Origin: Gluconobacter cerevisiae
Lineage (GTDB): Bacteria > Pseudomonadota > Alphaproteobacteria > Acetobacterales > Acetobacteraceae
DNA: 64,000 nt
Direction: 5' to 3'
NCBI RefSeq assembly: GCF_015244675.1
Contig: NZ_JABCQO010000003.1
Span: forward strand, 62,001 to 126,000
The notes below the pieces were generated by a model, which saw only the letters and a list, made by a program, of their open reading frames with translations, was not told where the DNA came from and ran no database searches. Below, in pieces: positions 1-11,640 of the stretch; positions within the stretch are counted from its first letter, which is position 1; each line of letters opens with the position of its first letter. The position numbers and the translations under genes were made by a program.

Positions 1-488
1 GCAGCGTCGATCTTGTCCGCACAGATGGGGAGGAGGATCATCGCCTTCTCGCTCATCTGGGACTGGAGCCGCTTTCCGACACCATGACCAGCCCCGCGCT
101 GGCGAGCCTGTTTCGAGGCAGGCGTACACCGGTCAAGTCAGCTTTACTGGATCAAAAGCTGATTGCTGGTCTTGGCAATATTTATGTCTGCGAAGCCCTG
201 TTTCGCTGCGGCATTCATCCCGAACGACAGGCCGGCACACTGACCGCCATCGAAACCCATGCTCTGTCAGAGGCCATTCCACAGATTCTGGAGCAGGCGA
301 TCGCTTCCGGCGGGTCGTCTCTGCGCGACTATGTGCAGGCTGACGGTACCAAAGGCGGCTTTCAGGACCTGCATCTTGTCTATGGACGGGAAGGGGAGCC
401 CTGTCCGAATTGTGGAGACACCAGTCCGATCCAGCGCATCACGCAGTCCGGACGTTCGACGTTCTTCTGCCCGACCTGTCAGAAATAA
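1..488 (+). CDS. mutM: Formamidopyrimidine-DNA glycosylase, C-terminal part (partial)
   Basis: Base-excision repair enzyme that removes oxidised purines such as 8-oxoguanine and nicks the abasic site. The gene starts before the window; the frame is open from base 3 and ends with TAA at 486-488. The visible part has the helix-two-turn-helix segment (LIAGLGNIYVCEALF), the HPER segment after it, and a complete C-terminal zinc finger with CPNC and CPTC cysteine pairs, which is diagnostic for Fpg rather than a distant Nei. The catalytic N-terminal proline is outside the window. A GC-rich hairpin follows the stop. The identification is firm; only the 5' end is missing. Confidence 0.95.
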   Translation, partial: SVDLVRTDGEEDHRLLAHLGLEPLSDTMTSPALASLFRGRRTPVKSALLDQKLIAGLGNIYVCEALFRCGIHPERQAGTLTAIETHALSEAIPQILEQAIASGGSSLRDYVQADGTKGGFQDLHLVYGREGEPCPNCGDTSPIQRITQSGRSTFFCPTCQK

Positions 489-502
489 CTGCAGAGGGAA
501 GC

Positions 503-522
503 GGGGGCGGAAAGATGCCCCC
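503..522 (+). terminator. GC-rich hairpin after mutM
   Basis: GGGGGC and GCCCCC arms around an 8-base loop lie 15 bases after the mutM stop. No T-run follows, so it is either a weak intrinsic terminator or an mRNA 3' end structure. This is inferred from the sequence only. Confidence 0.35.
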
Positions 523-547
523 ATCCTGTGTAAAATGTGCAAAACGC

Positions 548-577
548 TTGACGAGACCCGTCAGAGGGGAGTAGAGG
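548..577 (+). promoter_or_regulatory. Possible rpsT promoter overlapping a small inverted repeat
   Basis: A TTGACG hexamer at 548-553 is followed after 18 bases by TAGAGG, a weak -10. The -35 lies inside the inverted repeat TGACG-N5-CGTCA (549-563). It sits between the mutM end hairpin and rpsT, where a ribosomal-protein promoter is expected. The -10 match is poor, so this is tentative. Confidence 0.3.
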
Positions 578-624
578 GCGCCAACCATTTACGCGACCAA
601 AACGCAAAGTGAACCGAAAGATCC

Positions 625-894
625 ATGGCAAACACAGCTTCTGCCCGTAAGCGCATCCGTCAGAATGAACGTCGCCGTGAGCGCAACGTCGCCCGCATGT
701 CCCGTATGCGTACGTTCATCAAGAAGGTCGAACTCGCCATCCAGTCCGGCGACAAGTCCGCTGCTGCGGAAGCCTTCAAGGTTGCACAGCCGGAAATGCA
801 GCGCGCAGCAGGCAAGGGCGTGATCGCAAAGAACACGATCAGCCGCAAGCTGTCCCGTCTGTCCGCCCGCGTGAAGGCTCTGGCAACCGCCTGA
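625..894 (+). CDS. rpsT: 30S ribosomal protein S20
   Basis: Primary 16S rRNA-binding protein of the small subunit. The 89-residue product is strongly basic and starts [18 protein letters not shown], the usual S20 opening; the rest reads as the expected helical hairpin, with the typical [17 protein letters not shown] end. The length is normal. A GAAAG ribosome-binding sequence lies 4 bases before the ATG. It is transcribed alone between a promoter-sized gap and a strong terminator at 918-953, and lies directly upstream of dnaA, a linkage known from many alphaproteobacteria. Confidence 0.97.
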   Translation: MANTASARKRIRQNERRRERNVARMSRMRTFIKKVELAIQSGDKSAAAEAFKVAQPEMQRAAGKGVIAKNTISRKLSRLSARVKALATA

Positions 895-917
895 GCTTCA
901 CCTTCGGGTTGGAATTG

Positions 918-953
918 AAGAACGCGCTCCCCTCCAGGAGCGCGTTCTTTTTT
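918..953 (+). terminator. Rho-independent terminator of rpsT
   Basis: Perfect 13-base-pair stem (arms 918-930 and 937-949, AAGAACGCGCTCC and its complement), 6-base loop, and a run of six T that overlaps the end of the stem. A textbook intrinsic terminator 24 bases after the rpsT stop. Confidence 0.9.
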
Positions 954-1229
954 GACTGCACCCCAGAACTTTTCCCCGAGCGTCTGACTTTGGGTTGCTT
1001 ATGAGGAACACCCTCATGACATCCCGCTGAACCCTTCGTGTTCCAGCTTGCTTCGGGCAGTGCGGACGCCTATCCTGAGCGTTCGACAAAAAAGTATCGG
1101 ATGTCTGGCTCTCCGGAAATTTTCCTGCGTTCCTGCTGCGGATTTTCTGTCGAGAGCACAACCGCCCTGCGCGCAGGGACCAACAACTGATGCCCGCGTG
1201 CTGCGGGAATGGATATGAAAGGGGGTACA

Positions 1230-2654
1230 ATGGTGGAAAACGCTCAGTATCTGGACGCCAGCGCCTCCGCCCCCGGTTCGACGACATCGCTTGAGACCGC
1301 CTGGGTCCGCGTTCGTGAGAAACTGAAGAGTGAGGTTGGCGAGGTCGAATACCGGACATGGCTCCGGCAGATCGTTCTGGGGCCACTCGACGAAGATGAA
1401 CTAACTCTCTATCTGCCCACGCGATTCCTGCGCGACTGGGTTCGCAGTCAGTATGAAGAGCGCCTTCAGACGCTTTGGCGGACTGAACGCGAAGACATCA
1501 AGGGCGTGGAACTTCAGGTCAAGCGCGGACTGCCCGAAGTCGCGGCAGACGATGCCGAAGACGCGGACGACGCGGCAAGCCTCTCCAGCGAAACTGCGCC
1601 GCAAACCATTGTGTCCGAGAGTCGGAGCGATCTGGCTGTACCGCTTGATCCGCGCTTCACGTTCGATACTTTCATCGTCGGCAAGCCGAACGAATTCGCC
1701 TATGCCTGTGCGCGCCGAGTGGCCGAGAAGCCATCAAGCCCCGGCTTCAACCCGCTATTCCTGTATGGTGGTGTCGGACTGGGTAAAACGCATCTGATGC
1801 ACGCCATCGGTACGGAGCTGACTCGCACCGGCAAGGTTTCCGTGGCTTATATGTCTGCGGAAAAGTTCATGTACCGCTTCATCGCGGCGATCCGTTCGCA
1901 GTCCACGATGGAATTCAAGGAACAGCTCCGGTCCGTTGACGTGCTGATGATCGACGATCTTCAGTTCCTGATCGGCAAGGACAATACGCAGGAAGAATTC
2001 TTCCATACGTTCAATGCGCTTGTGGATGCGGGTCGCCAGATCATTGTCAGCGCCGACAAAAGCCCTTCCGACCTGTCTGGACTTGAAGACCGTCTGCGGA
2101 CCCGTCTGGGCTGCGGAATGGTCGCGGACATTCATGCCACGACTTTTGAGCTGCGCATTTCCATTCTGGAAGCCAAAGCCAAAGCGTCGGGCACGCATGT
2201 TCCGTCCAAGGTTCTGGAATATCTCGCACACAAGATCACGACCAATGTCCGTGAACTCGAAGGCGCGCTCAATCGTCTGATCGCCCATGCTGATCTCGTG
2301 GGCCGACCGGTGACGCTCGATACGACGCAGGATGTTCTCAAGGACATGCTCAAGGCCCACGATCGCCGCGTCACGATCGAGGAAATCCAGCGCAAGGTTT
2401 CCGAGCACTGGAACATCCGCCTGACAGACATGTCCTCTGCCCGCCGTGCGCGCGCCGTCGCACGTCCGCGTCAGGTGGCCATGTATCTGGCCAAGCAGTT
2501 GACGAGCCGTTCGCTTCCGGAAATCGGACGTAAATTCGGTAACCGTGACCATACGACGGTCATGCATGCCGTCAATCGCGTAACCGAATTGATGGATCAG
2601 GATACGTCCTTTGCCGAGGACGTGGAACTGCTGCGCCGGATGCTCGAAGGCTGA
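1230..2654 (+). CDS. dnaA: Chromosomal replication initiator DnaA
   Basis: AAA+ ATPase that binds DnaA boxes and opens oriC. It has the N-terminal DnaB-interaction domain, a variable acidic linker (about residues 105-140), Walker A GGVGLGKT (about 179-186), Walker [11 protein letters not shown] (about 236), and the C-terminal DNA-binding domain with the signature [10 protein letters not shown] (about 438). The 474-residue length is normal. I chose the ATG at 1230 because AAAGGGGG precedes it by 4 bases; an in-frame ATG at 1209 would add seven residues without a good ribosome-binding site. About 275 bases separate it from rpsT, and I see no cluster of TTATNCACA boxes there. Confidence 0.97.
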   Translation: MVENAQYLDASASAPGSTTSLETAWVRVREKLKSEVGEVEYRTWLRQIVLGPLDEDELTLYLPTRFLRDWVRSQYEERLQTLWRTEREDIKGVELQVKRGLPEVAADDAEDADDAASLSSETAPQTIVSESRSDLAVPLDPRFTFDTFIVGKPNEFAYACARRVAEKPSSPGFNPLFLYGGVGLGKTHLMHAIGTELTRTGKVSVAYMSAEKFMYRFIAAIRSQSTMEFKEQLRSVDVLMIDDLQFLIGKDNTQEEFFHTFNALVDAGRQIIVSADKSPSDLSGLEDRLRTRLGCGMVADIHATTFELRISILEAKAKASGTHVPSKVLEYLAHKITTNVRELEGALNRLIAHADLVGRPVTLDTTQDVLKDMLKAHDRRVTIEEIQRKVSEHWNIRLTDMSSARRARAVARPRQVAMYLAKQLTSRSLPEIGRKFGNRDHTTVMHAVNRVTELMDQDTSFAEDVELLRRMLEG

Positions 2655-2664
2655 CCTCGACCAG

Positions 2665-2697
2665 CCCCCGATCCCTCTCTTTCCCGAGGGGCGGGGG
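2665..2697 (+). terminator. GC-rich hairpin between dnaA and dnaN
   Basis: CCCCCG pairs with CGGGGG and an inner CCCTC pairs with GAGGG, with a small asymmetric bulge. It lies just after the dnaA stop. No T-run follows, so it may attenuate rather than fully terminate transcription into dnaN. Confidence 0.45.
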
Positions 2698-2744
2698 TCT
2701 GCTAGGTTCTCTCAATTAATTCAAGATCTTCCCCGAGGCCCGGA

Positions 2745-3869
2745 ATGAAATTCAAGGTTGACCGTACTCTGCTGCAACGGGCTCTGGCGCATATTCATGG
2801 CGTTGCGGAAAAGCGGAATACCATTCCCATTCTGGCCAACGTTCTGATGAGCTTTGAGGACGATGTTCTGCGCCTGACGGCGACGGATATGGAAATCGCT
2901 GTCGTCGAAGACGTACCCGCAACCGGCGAACGCTCCGGCTCCACCACCGTGCCCGCCGCGGTACTCTTCGAGATTGTCCGCAAACTGCCGGATGGTGTGG
3001 CGCTCGAGTTCGATCATCAGGACAGCGAAGCACCGCTCGCCCTGCGCGCTGGCCGTTATGCCACCAGTCTGAACGTCCTTCCGGTCGACGACTTCCCGGC
3101 CATGGTCGCCGGAGATCTGCCGCATCGTTTCTCGCTCCCCGCAGCGACACTGCGCGGTTTGATCGATCGCACCAAATTCGCCATTTCAAACGAAGAAACC
3201 CGCTACTACCTGAACGGCATTTATCTGCACGTTGCAGAAAACGGCGCCACTCCAATGCTGCGCGCGGTCGCTACGGACGGTCATCGTCTGGCACGCGTTG
3301 AGACGGATCTGCCTGAAGGCGCGCGCGGTATGCCGGGCGTCATCATTCCTCGCAAGACCGTCAACGAACTACGCAAACTGCTGGACGAGGGAGCGGCCGA
3401 TCTGGAAGTCTCCCTGTCCGACACACGCATCCAGTTTCAGGCCGGACCGGTCCTTCTGACCTCCAAGCTGATCGACGGAACCTTCCCGGAGTATGAACGC
3501 GTCATTCCTAAGGGCAATGATCGCATTCTGCGCGTCGGCAAGCGTGATTTCGCGGCGGCTGTCGGGCGTGTCGCGGCCATCAGCCAAGAGCGGTCGCGCC
3601 CGGTCAAGCTGTCTGTCACGCAGAATATGCTGAACCTCTCCGCCACCAGCCCCGATCAGGGCGTGGCTCACGAGGAACTAGACGAAAATGCTGTCTCCTA
3701 CGATGCCGCACCCATCGAGATCGGCTTTCAGGCGCGTTACCTGACGGACATCACTGACCAAATCGACGTGGAAGTGGAATTCGCATTTTCCGACAGTTCT
3801 GCGCCCACCATCGTGCGTGACACGGCGTCGCCTTCGGCGCTGTATGTCCTAATGCCCATGCGGGTCTGA
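2745..3869 (+). CDS. dnaN: DNA polymerase III subunit beta (sliding clamp)
   Basis: Ring-shaped dimer that tethers polymerase III and other repair proteins to DNA. The 374-residue length and the three repeated clamp folds fit the family; recognisable pieces include RNTIPILANVLM near residue 25, RYYLNGIYLH in the middle domain and the C-terminal ALYVLMPMRV, the usual clamp ending that lines the hydrophobic partner pocket. A GAGG sequence lies 6 bases before the ATG. It follows dnaA by 90 bases and precedes recF by 13, forming the classic dnaA-dnaN-recF-gyrB set. Confidence 0.97.
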   Translation: MKFKVDRTLLQRALAHIHGVAEKRNTIPILANVLMSFEDDVLRLTATDMEIAVVEDVPATGERSGSTTVPAAVLFEIVRKLPDGVALEFDHQDSEAPLALRAGRYATSLNVLPVDDFPAMVAGDLPHRFSLPAATLRGLIDRTKFAISNEETRYYLNGIYLHVAENGATPMLRAVATDGHRLARVETDLPEGARGMPGVIIPRKTVNELRKLLDEGAADLEVSLSDTRIQFQAGPVLLTSKLIDGTFPEYERVIPKGNDRILRVGKRDFAAAVGRVAAISQERSRPVKLSVTQNMLNLSATSPDQGVAHEELDENAVSYDAAPIEIGFQARYLTDITDQIDVEVEFAFSDSSAPTIVRDTASPSALYVLMPMRV

Positions 3870-3882
3870 ACACGAGCCACGA

Positions 3883-4986
3883 TTGAAACTGACCAGGCTC
3901 GCGCTGACGGATTTCCGGAACTATACCCATACCGTCTGGACCCCGGATGCCTCCATTCTGGTCCTGACGGGAGAGAACGGGTCCGGAAAGACCAATCTGC
4001 TGGAAGCCGTTTCGCTGCTGTCTCCCGGGCGTGGACTACGCGGCGCACCGCTTCCTGCTCTGTGCCGTACGGGAGCAGAGCGGTGGGGCGTTGCTGCGAC
4101 ACTTCAGTCCGCTCTGGATGAATTCCGGATCGGAACAGGGAGTGAGTTAAACGAAAAGCAGCGTCGGACCTTTCGGCTCGATGGGGAAAATATTCGCTCT
4201 CAGGCCACGATTGGCCAAAGATTTTCCTGTGTCTGGCTGACCCCACAGATGGATCGGCTTTTTCAGGAAGGTTCCAGCGGCCGGCGGCGCTTTCTGGATC
4301 GGCTGGTCATGGCGCTTTCTCCCGATCATGGTCGCCAGATTGCCGCCCATGACCGCTCGGTTGTCAGCCGGAACAGGGTTCTGGCGGATCGCCCGACCGA
4401 GACAGCATGGCTCGCGTCCATTGAAGATTCCATCGCCCGCCATGCGGTTGCGGCCTCTGCCGCTCGCCTCGTACTTGTTGAGAGCATGAACGCGCATCCA
4501 TTTGAGAATAATGGATTTTCTGCCAGCACACTTCATCTTGACTGCGCTGTTTCAAACCGCCTGGCCTGTCAGCCGGCACTGGACGTCGAAGACTGGATCA
4601 GAAACAGTCTCCAGCAGTCCCGCACCGAAGACCGGCAACGCGCCACCACGTCCATCGGGGCGCACAGGGCCGATTTCACACTTTCGGACACCGCCACGGG
4701 ACGTCCTGCAGAACTCTCCAGCAGCGGTCAGCAGAAAGTCATGCTGACCGGCACAATTCTGTCCCACGCGCGGCTCATGACGCAGGAACGGGGCCATGCT
4801 CCGGCCATATTGCTGGATGAGCCTTTGGTGCATCTGGACGAGACCCGCCGCCATGCTCTTCTCGACAGTCTTGAGAAACTGCAGGCACCCGTTCTGATCA
4901 CAGGTACGGATCACGCGCCTTTTGCAGCGCTTGCAGGCCGCGCCCAGTTTTTTTCAGTCAGAAACGGAAGCATATCTCCGGCCTGA
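3883..4986 (+). CDS. recF: DNA replication and repair protein RecF
   Basis: SMC-like ATPase that helps load RecA at single-stranded gaps together with RecO and RecR. Walker A GENGSGKT is at about residues 30-37, the ABC signature SSSGQQKVML near 278, and Walker B ILLDEPLVHLD near 308. The 367-residue length is normal. The start is TTG at 3883, only 13 bases after dnaN, with no strong ribosome-binding site, which suggests coupling to dnaN translation. Codon use and context look native. Confidence 0.95.
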   Translation: MKLTRLALTDFRNYTHTVWTPDASILVLTGENGSGKTNLLEAVSLLSPGRGLRGAPLPALCRTGAERWGVAATLQSALDEFRIGTGSELNEKQRRTFRLDGENIRSQATIGQRFSCVWLTPQMDRLFQEGSSGRRRFLDRLVMALSPDHGRQIAAHDRSVVSRNRVLADRPTETAWLASIEDSIARHAVAASAARLVLVESMNAHPFENNGFSASTLHLDCAVSNRLACQPALDVEDWIRNSLQQSRTEDRQRATTSIGAHRADFTLSDTATGRPAELSSSGQQKVMLTGTILSHARLMTQERGHAPAILLDEPLVHLDETRRHALLDSLEKLQAPVLITGTDHAPFAALAGRAQFFSVRNGSISPA

Positions 4987-5000
4987 TTCATGCCCACCGC

Positions 5001-8297
<3,297 letters not shown>

Positions 8298-8311
8298 CCG
8301 AAGCACTCGAA

Positions 8312-8335
8312 CGAATTGCAATAATCGGCAATTCG
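8312..8335. repeat. Inverted repeat between the DUF3108 gene and glmU
   Basis: Arms CGAATTGC and GCAATTCG, perfect over 8 bases, surround the 8-base spacer AATAATCG. It lies 15 bases after the DUF3108 stop and about 65 bases before glmU. No T-run follows, so it is either an operator dyad or an RNA hairpin. Confidence 0.5.
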
Positions 8336-8401
8336 AAGTGATGACACAGTCTGCGGGCTTCGTTTGACGCGGGCCCGTGGTTTGGATACCCCGGGCAGAA
8401 C

Positions 8402-9736
8402 ATGACCGACACAACCCATCGCACCACTGCCATCATTCTCGCTGCGGGCCTCGGCACACGCATGAAATCCCGCCTGCCAAAGGCGCTGCATCGTCTGGGT
8501 AACCAGCCCATGATCAACCACCTCATCACAACCGCCCGGCAGGTCTTCGATGATGTGGTCGTCGTCACAGGGCCTGATATGCCGGAACTTGAGCAGGCTG
8601 TGCATCCATTCCGAACCGTCACGCAGGTCGAACGGCTCGGCACGGCCCATGCGGCCAATGCGGCACGGAACCTGTTCGGGGCTGGGGATATCGCTGTTCT
8701 TTATGCTGATAACCCGCTGATTACCGCCGAAACGATGGAGCACCTGCTCGCGGCCCGCAGACAGGGTGCCAGTCTGGCTCTGCTGGGAATGCGTCCGGCT
8801 GTACCCGGTCGTTATGGCAGGATTGTCGAAGACCACGGCAAGGTTGTGAAAATCGTCGAGTTCAAGGACGCAACTGAAGACGAACGCCGCATCACGCTTT
8901 GCAATGCTGGCGTCATGTGTGCCGGAGCAGAGGACTTCCGTAACTGGCTGGAGAATGTTCGTAACGACAACGCCCAGGGTGAATATTACCTGACGGATGT
9001 CGTTGAAATGGCAGCTAAGGCCGGTTCTGTCGTGTGTGTTGAAGCGCCTGAAGACGAGCTGGCTGGCGTCAATTCGCGCTCCGAACTCGCGCGCGCTGAA
9101 GCGACCCTCCAGACACGGCTGCGAAACGCGGCGATGGATGCCGGAGTGACATTGGTTGCGCCGGAAACCGTCTTTTTCAGCACAGACACCGTTCTTGAAG
9201 CGGATGTAACGGTCGAGCCGAATGTCTTTTTCGGACCAGGTGTGACTGTTCGCTCAGGTGCGCTTATTCGCGCTTATTCGCATCTTGAAGGCTGCACGGT
9301 TGGTGAAGGTGCAATGATCGGTCCGTACGCCCGACTGCGTCCCGGAACGGTCTGTGCTGCACACACGCATGTCGGCAATTTCGTCGAACTCAAAAACGTG
9401 GAACTGGGCGAGGGTGCCAAGGCCAACCATCTGACCTATCTGGGCGATGCCTCGGTCGGAAGCGGCACCAATGTCGGGGCAGGGACAATTACCTGCAATT
9501 ATGATGGTGTCTTCAAACACCGGACCGTCATCGGGGAGCGGGTTTTCGTCGGTTCGAACGCCATTCTCGTGGCTCCCGTAACCATCGGTGACGATGCCCT
9601 CGTGGCCGCAGGCAGTGTGATTACCGATGATGTGCCTGCTGGCGATCTGGCTCTGGGCCGGGCGCGGCAAGCACTGAAATCCGGGCGCGGTCTTCAGATC
9701 AAACAATCTCTCAAAGCTCGGAAGGAACAGGGCTGA
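8402..9736 (+). CDS. glmU: Bifunctional GlcNAc-1-P uridyltransferase / GlcN-1-P acetyltransferase
   Basis: Makes UDP-GlcNAc for peptidoglycan and lipid A. The N-terminal nucleotidyltransferase has AAGLGTRMKSRLPK (about residues 15-28); the C-terminal half is a left-handed beta-helix of hexapeptide repeats that acetylates glucosamine-1-phosphate, with NFVELKN and TCNYDG segments present. The 444-residue length is normal. The stop overlaps the glmS start (TGATG), so both halves of hexosamine supply are translationally coupled. No strong ribosome-binding site precedes the ATG. Confidence 0.96.
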   Translation: MTDTTHRTTAIILAAGLGTRMKSRLPKALHRLGNQPMINHLITTARQVFDDVVVVTGPDMPELEQAVHPFRTVTQVERLGTAHAANAARNLFGAGDIAVLYADNPLITAETMEHLLAARRQGASLALLGMRPAVPGRYGRIVEDHGKVVKIVEFKDATEDERRITLCNAGVMCAGAEDFRNWLENVRNDNAQGEYYLTDVVEMAAKAGSVVCVEAPEDELAGVNSRSELARAEATLQTRLRNAAMDAGVTLVAPETVFFSTDTVLEADVTVEPNVFFGPGVTVRSGALIRAYSHLEGCTVGEGAMIGPYARLRPGTVCAAHTHVGNFVELKNVELGEGAKANHLTYLGDASVGSGTNVGAGTITCNYDGVFKHRTVIGERVFVGSNAILVAPVTIGDDALVAAGSVITDDVPAGDLALGRARQALKSGRGLQIKQSLKARKEQG

Positions 9737-11562
9737 TGTGCGGTATCTGCGGTATTGTCGGACACAAGCCTGCCAGCCCGATTGCATTCGAGGCTCTGCG
9801 ACGCCTTGAATATCGTGGATATGATTCTGCCGGGATCGCAACCCTGACAGCGTCGGGCGATATCGAACGCCGCCGCGCTGCCGGCAAGCTCGATAATCTG
9901 GAGCGTGTTCTCAAGGAGCACCCGCTGCACGGCACCACCGCCATAGGTCATACCCGTTGGGCGACGCACGGTGCCCCTACCGAAAACAACGCCCATCCCC
10001 ATGAAGCCGGGCGTGTGGCAATCGTTCATAACGGCATTATCGAGAATTTCGCAGCCCTTAAGGAAGAGCTGGAATCGAAAGGCCGTGTGTTTCGGACCGA
10101 AACGGATTCCGAAACCGTCGCCCATCTGGTCGATGACTATCTGGAGCAGGGACTGCCGCCCCGGGAGGCCGCGTTTGCTGCCATCAAACGACTGGAAGGC
10201 GCCTATGCCATCGCCATGATCTTCAAGGATCATGAAGGTCTGCTGCTTGGTGCCCGTCACGGGGCGCCGCTGGCTGTCGGCTACGGTGATGGCGAGATGT
10301 TCCTGGGATCGGACAGCATTGCTCTGGCCCCTATGGCCCGGAAAATGACCTATCTCGAAGACGGCGACTGGTGCGAACTCACGACCGATAATGTCAGAAT
10401 TTTCGATATGACAGGTGCGGAGATCAGCCGTCCGGTTCAGGATCTTACCTTCATGGCAGGGCAGGTCGGCAAGGATGGCTACCGGCACTACATGGAAAAG
10501 GAACTCCATGAGCATCCGGTCGCCATTGGACAGACGCTGAAACGGATTACGGACCCAGCATCAAAGCGCATTACGTTGCCGGCTATGCCTTTCGATCCGG
10601 CACAGGTGCCCCGCGTCACCATCACGGCCTGCGGTTCCGCCTATTATGCCGGGATGGTCGGCCGGTACTGGCTTGAATCCCTTGCACGCATTCCGGTGGA
10701 AATCGATGTTGCGTCCGAAATGCGCTACCGCGAGCCGCCCCAGCCGGACAAAGGTGTGGCGCTGCTGATTTCACAGTCCGGCGAGACTGCGGATACGCTA
10801 GGTGTTCTGCGCAGCCTCAAAAAGGCCGGTCAGAGCATTGTCTCGGTCCTGAATGTCGAACACTCTACAATCGGGCGGGAAAGTGATCTCGTGCTGGGTA
10901 TGGATGCAGGGCCGGAAATTTCCGTTGCCTCCACCAAAGCCTTTACTGCGCAGCTTTCCGTTCTGGCAGCGCTGGCGATCGAATTCGCCCGTGCGCGTGG
11001 AACGATGGATCAGGCCCGCGAAGAGCGTTTGACGGCCAGTCTGCTGGATCTGCCGTCACGTGCAGCAGAGGTGTTCACTCGTACCAAGGATATTCAGGCC
11101 ATGGCCGCCGTTGTGGCGCAGGCTCGCGATGTCCTGTACCTAGGACGCGGGATTTGTACGCCGATTGCATTCGAGGGCGCCTTAAAATTAAAAGAAATCA
11201 GTTACATCCACGCGGAAGCTTATGCAGCGGGTGAACTGAAACATGGCCCGATAAGCCTGATCGACCAGACCGTTCCGGTCGTTGCAATCGCCCCGTCCAC
11301 GATCCTGTTCGACAAGACGCTATCCAATCTTCAGGAAGCGAAAGCGCGTGGCGGCCGCATTCTTGTTTTCACAGATGCCGCAGGTGCCAAGCGCCTTGAG
11401 GGCGTGGCGGAACAGATCGTCATCATGCCTGACGTGGACGCTTTCGTCGCACCGATCCTATATGCCATCCCCGTTCAGATGCTGGCCTATGAGGTCGCAC
11501 TTCTGAAAGGCACGGATGTGGATCAGCCTCGCAATCTTGCGAAATCCGTGACGGTGGAATGA
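9736..11562 (+). CDS. glmS: Glutamine-fructose-6-phosphate aminotransferase (isomerizing)
   Basis: Converts fructose-6-phosphate and glutamine to glucosamine-6-phosphate, the first step to UDP-GlcNAc. MCGICGIVG gives the N-terminal nucleophile Cys after Met removal, and RLEYRGYDSAG is the standard class-II amidotransferase segment. Two SIS domains follow and the protein ends DVDQPRNLAKSVTVE, the conserved substrate-loop ending. The 608-residue length is normal. GAAGGA lies 8 bases before the ATG, inside the end of glmU. No glmS-ribozyme-like leader is possible here because the start lies within the upstream gene. Confidence 0.97.
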   Translation: MCGICGIVGHKPASPIAFEALRRLEYRGYDSAGIATLTASGDIERRRAAGKLDNLERVLKEHPLHGTTAIGHTRWATHGAPTENNAHPHEAGRVAIVHNGIIENFAALKEELESKGRVFRTETDSETVAHLVDDYLEQGLPPREAAFAAIKRLEGAYAIAMIFKDHEGLLLGARHGAPLAVGYGDGEMFLGSDSIALAPMARKMTYLEDGDWCELTTDNVRIFDMTGAEISRPVQDLTFMAGQVGKDGYRHYMEKELHEHPVAIGQTLKRITDPASKRITLPAMPFDPAQVPRVTITACGSAYYAGMVGRYWLESLARIPVEIDVASEMRYREPPQPDKGVALLISQSGETADTLGVLRSLKKAGQSIVSVLNVEHSTIGRESDLVLGMDAGPEISVASTKAFTAQLSVLAALAIEFARARGTMDQAREERLTASLLDLPSRAAEVFTRTKDIQAMAAVVAQARDVLYLGRGICTPIAFEGALKLKEISYIHAEAYAAGELKHGPISLIDQTVPVVAIAPSTILFDKTLSNLQEAKARGGRILVFTDAAGAKRLEGVAEQIVIMPDVDAFVAPILYAIPVQMLAYEVALLKGTDVDQPRNLAKSVTVE

Positions 11563-11575
11563 GGAATTTTTCTAT

Positions 11576-11605
11576 CCGACAAGCTTATTTTTCACTCATT
11601 ATAAC
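11576..11605 (+). promoter_or_regulatory. Putative promoter of the FAD/Fe-S dehydrogenase gene
   Basis: CCGACA (11576-11581) and TATAAC (11600-11605) are separated by 18 bases and precede the next start by about 35 bases, in an AT-rich gap of 78 bases after glmS. The -10 is a good match and the -35 keeps the GACA half. Confidence 0.4.
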
Positions 11606-11640
11606 GGTATGGACCATAAAACACTAAAAGGGGCGTAAAG

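Noticed and set aside
1755-2567. Long open frame antisense to dnaA
   Set aside because: It lies wholly inside a well-supported gene, has no recognisable domain, and is explained by the codon bias of a GC-rich gene.
9261-9280. Direct repeat of a 10-base unit (CGCTTATTCG) inside glmU
   Set aside because: It encodes normal beta-helix sequence; both copies are needed for the frame and there is no sign of duplication elsewhere.
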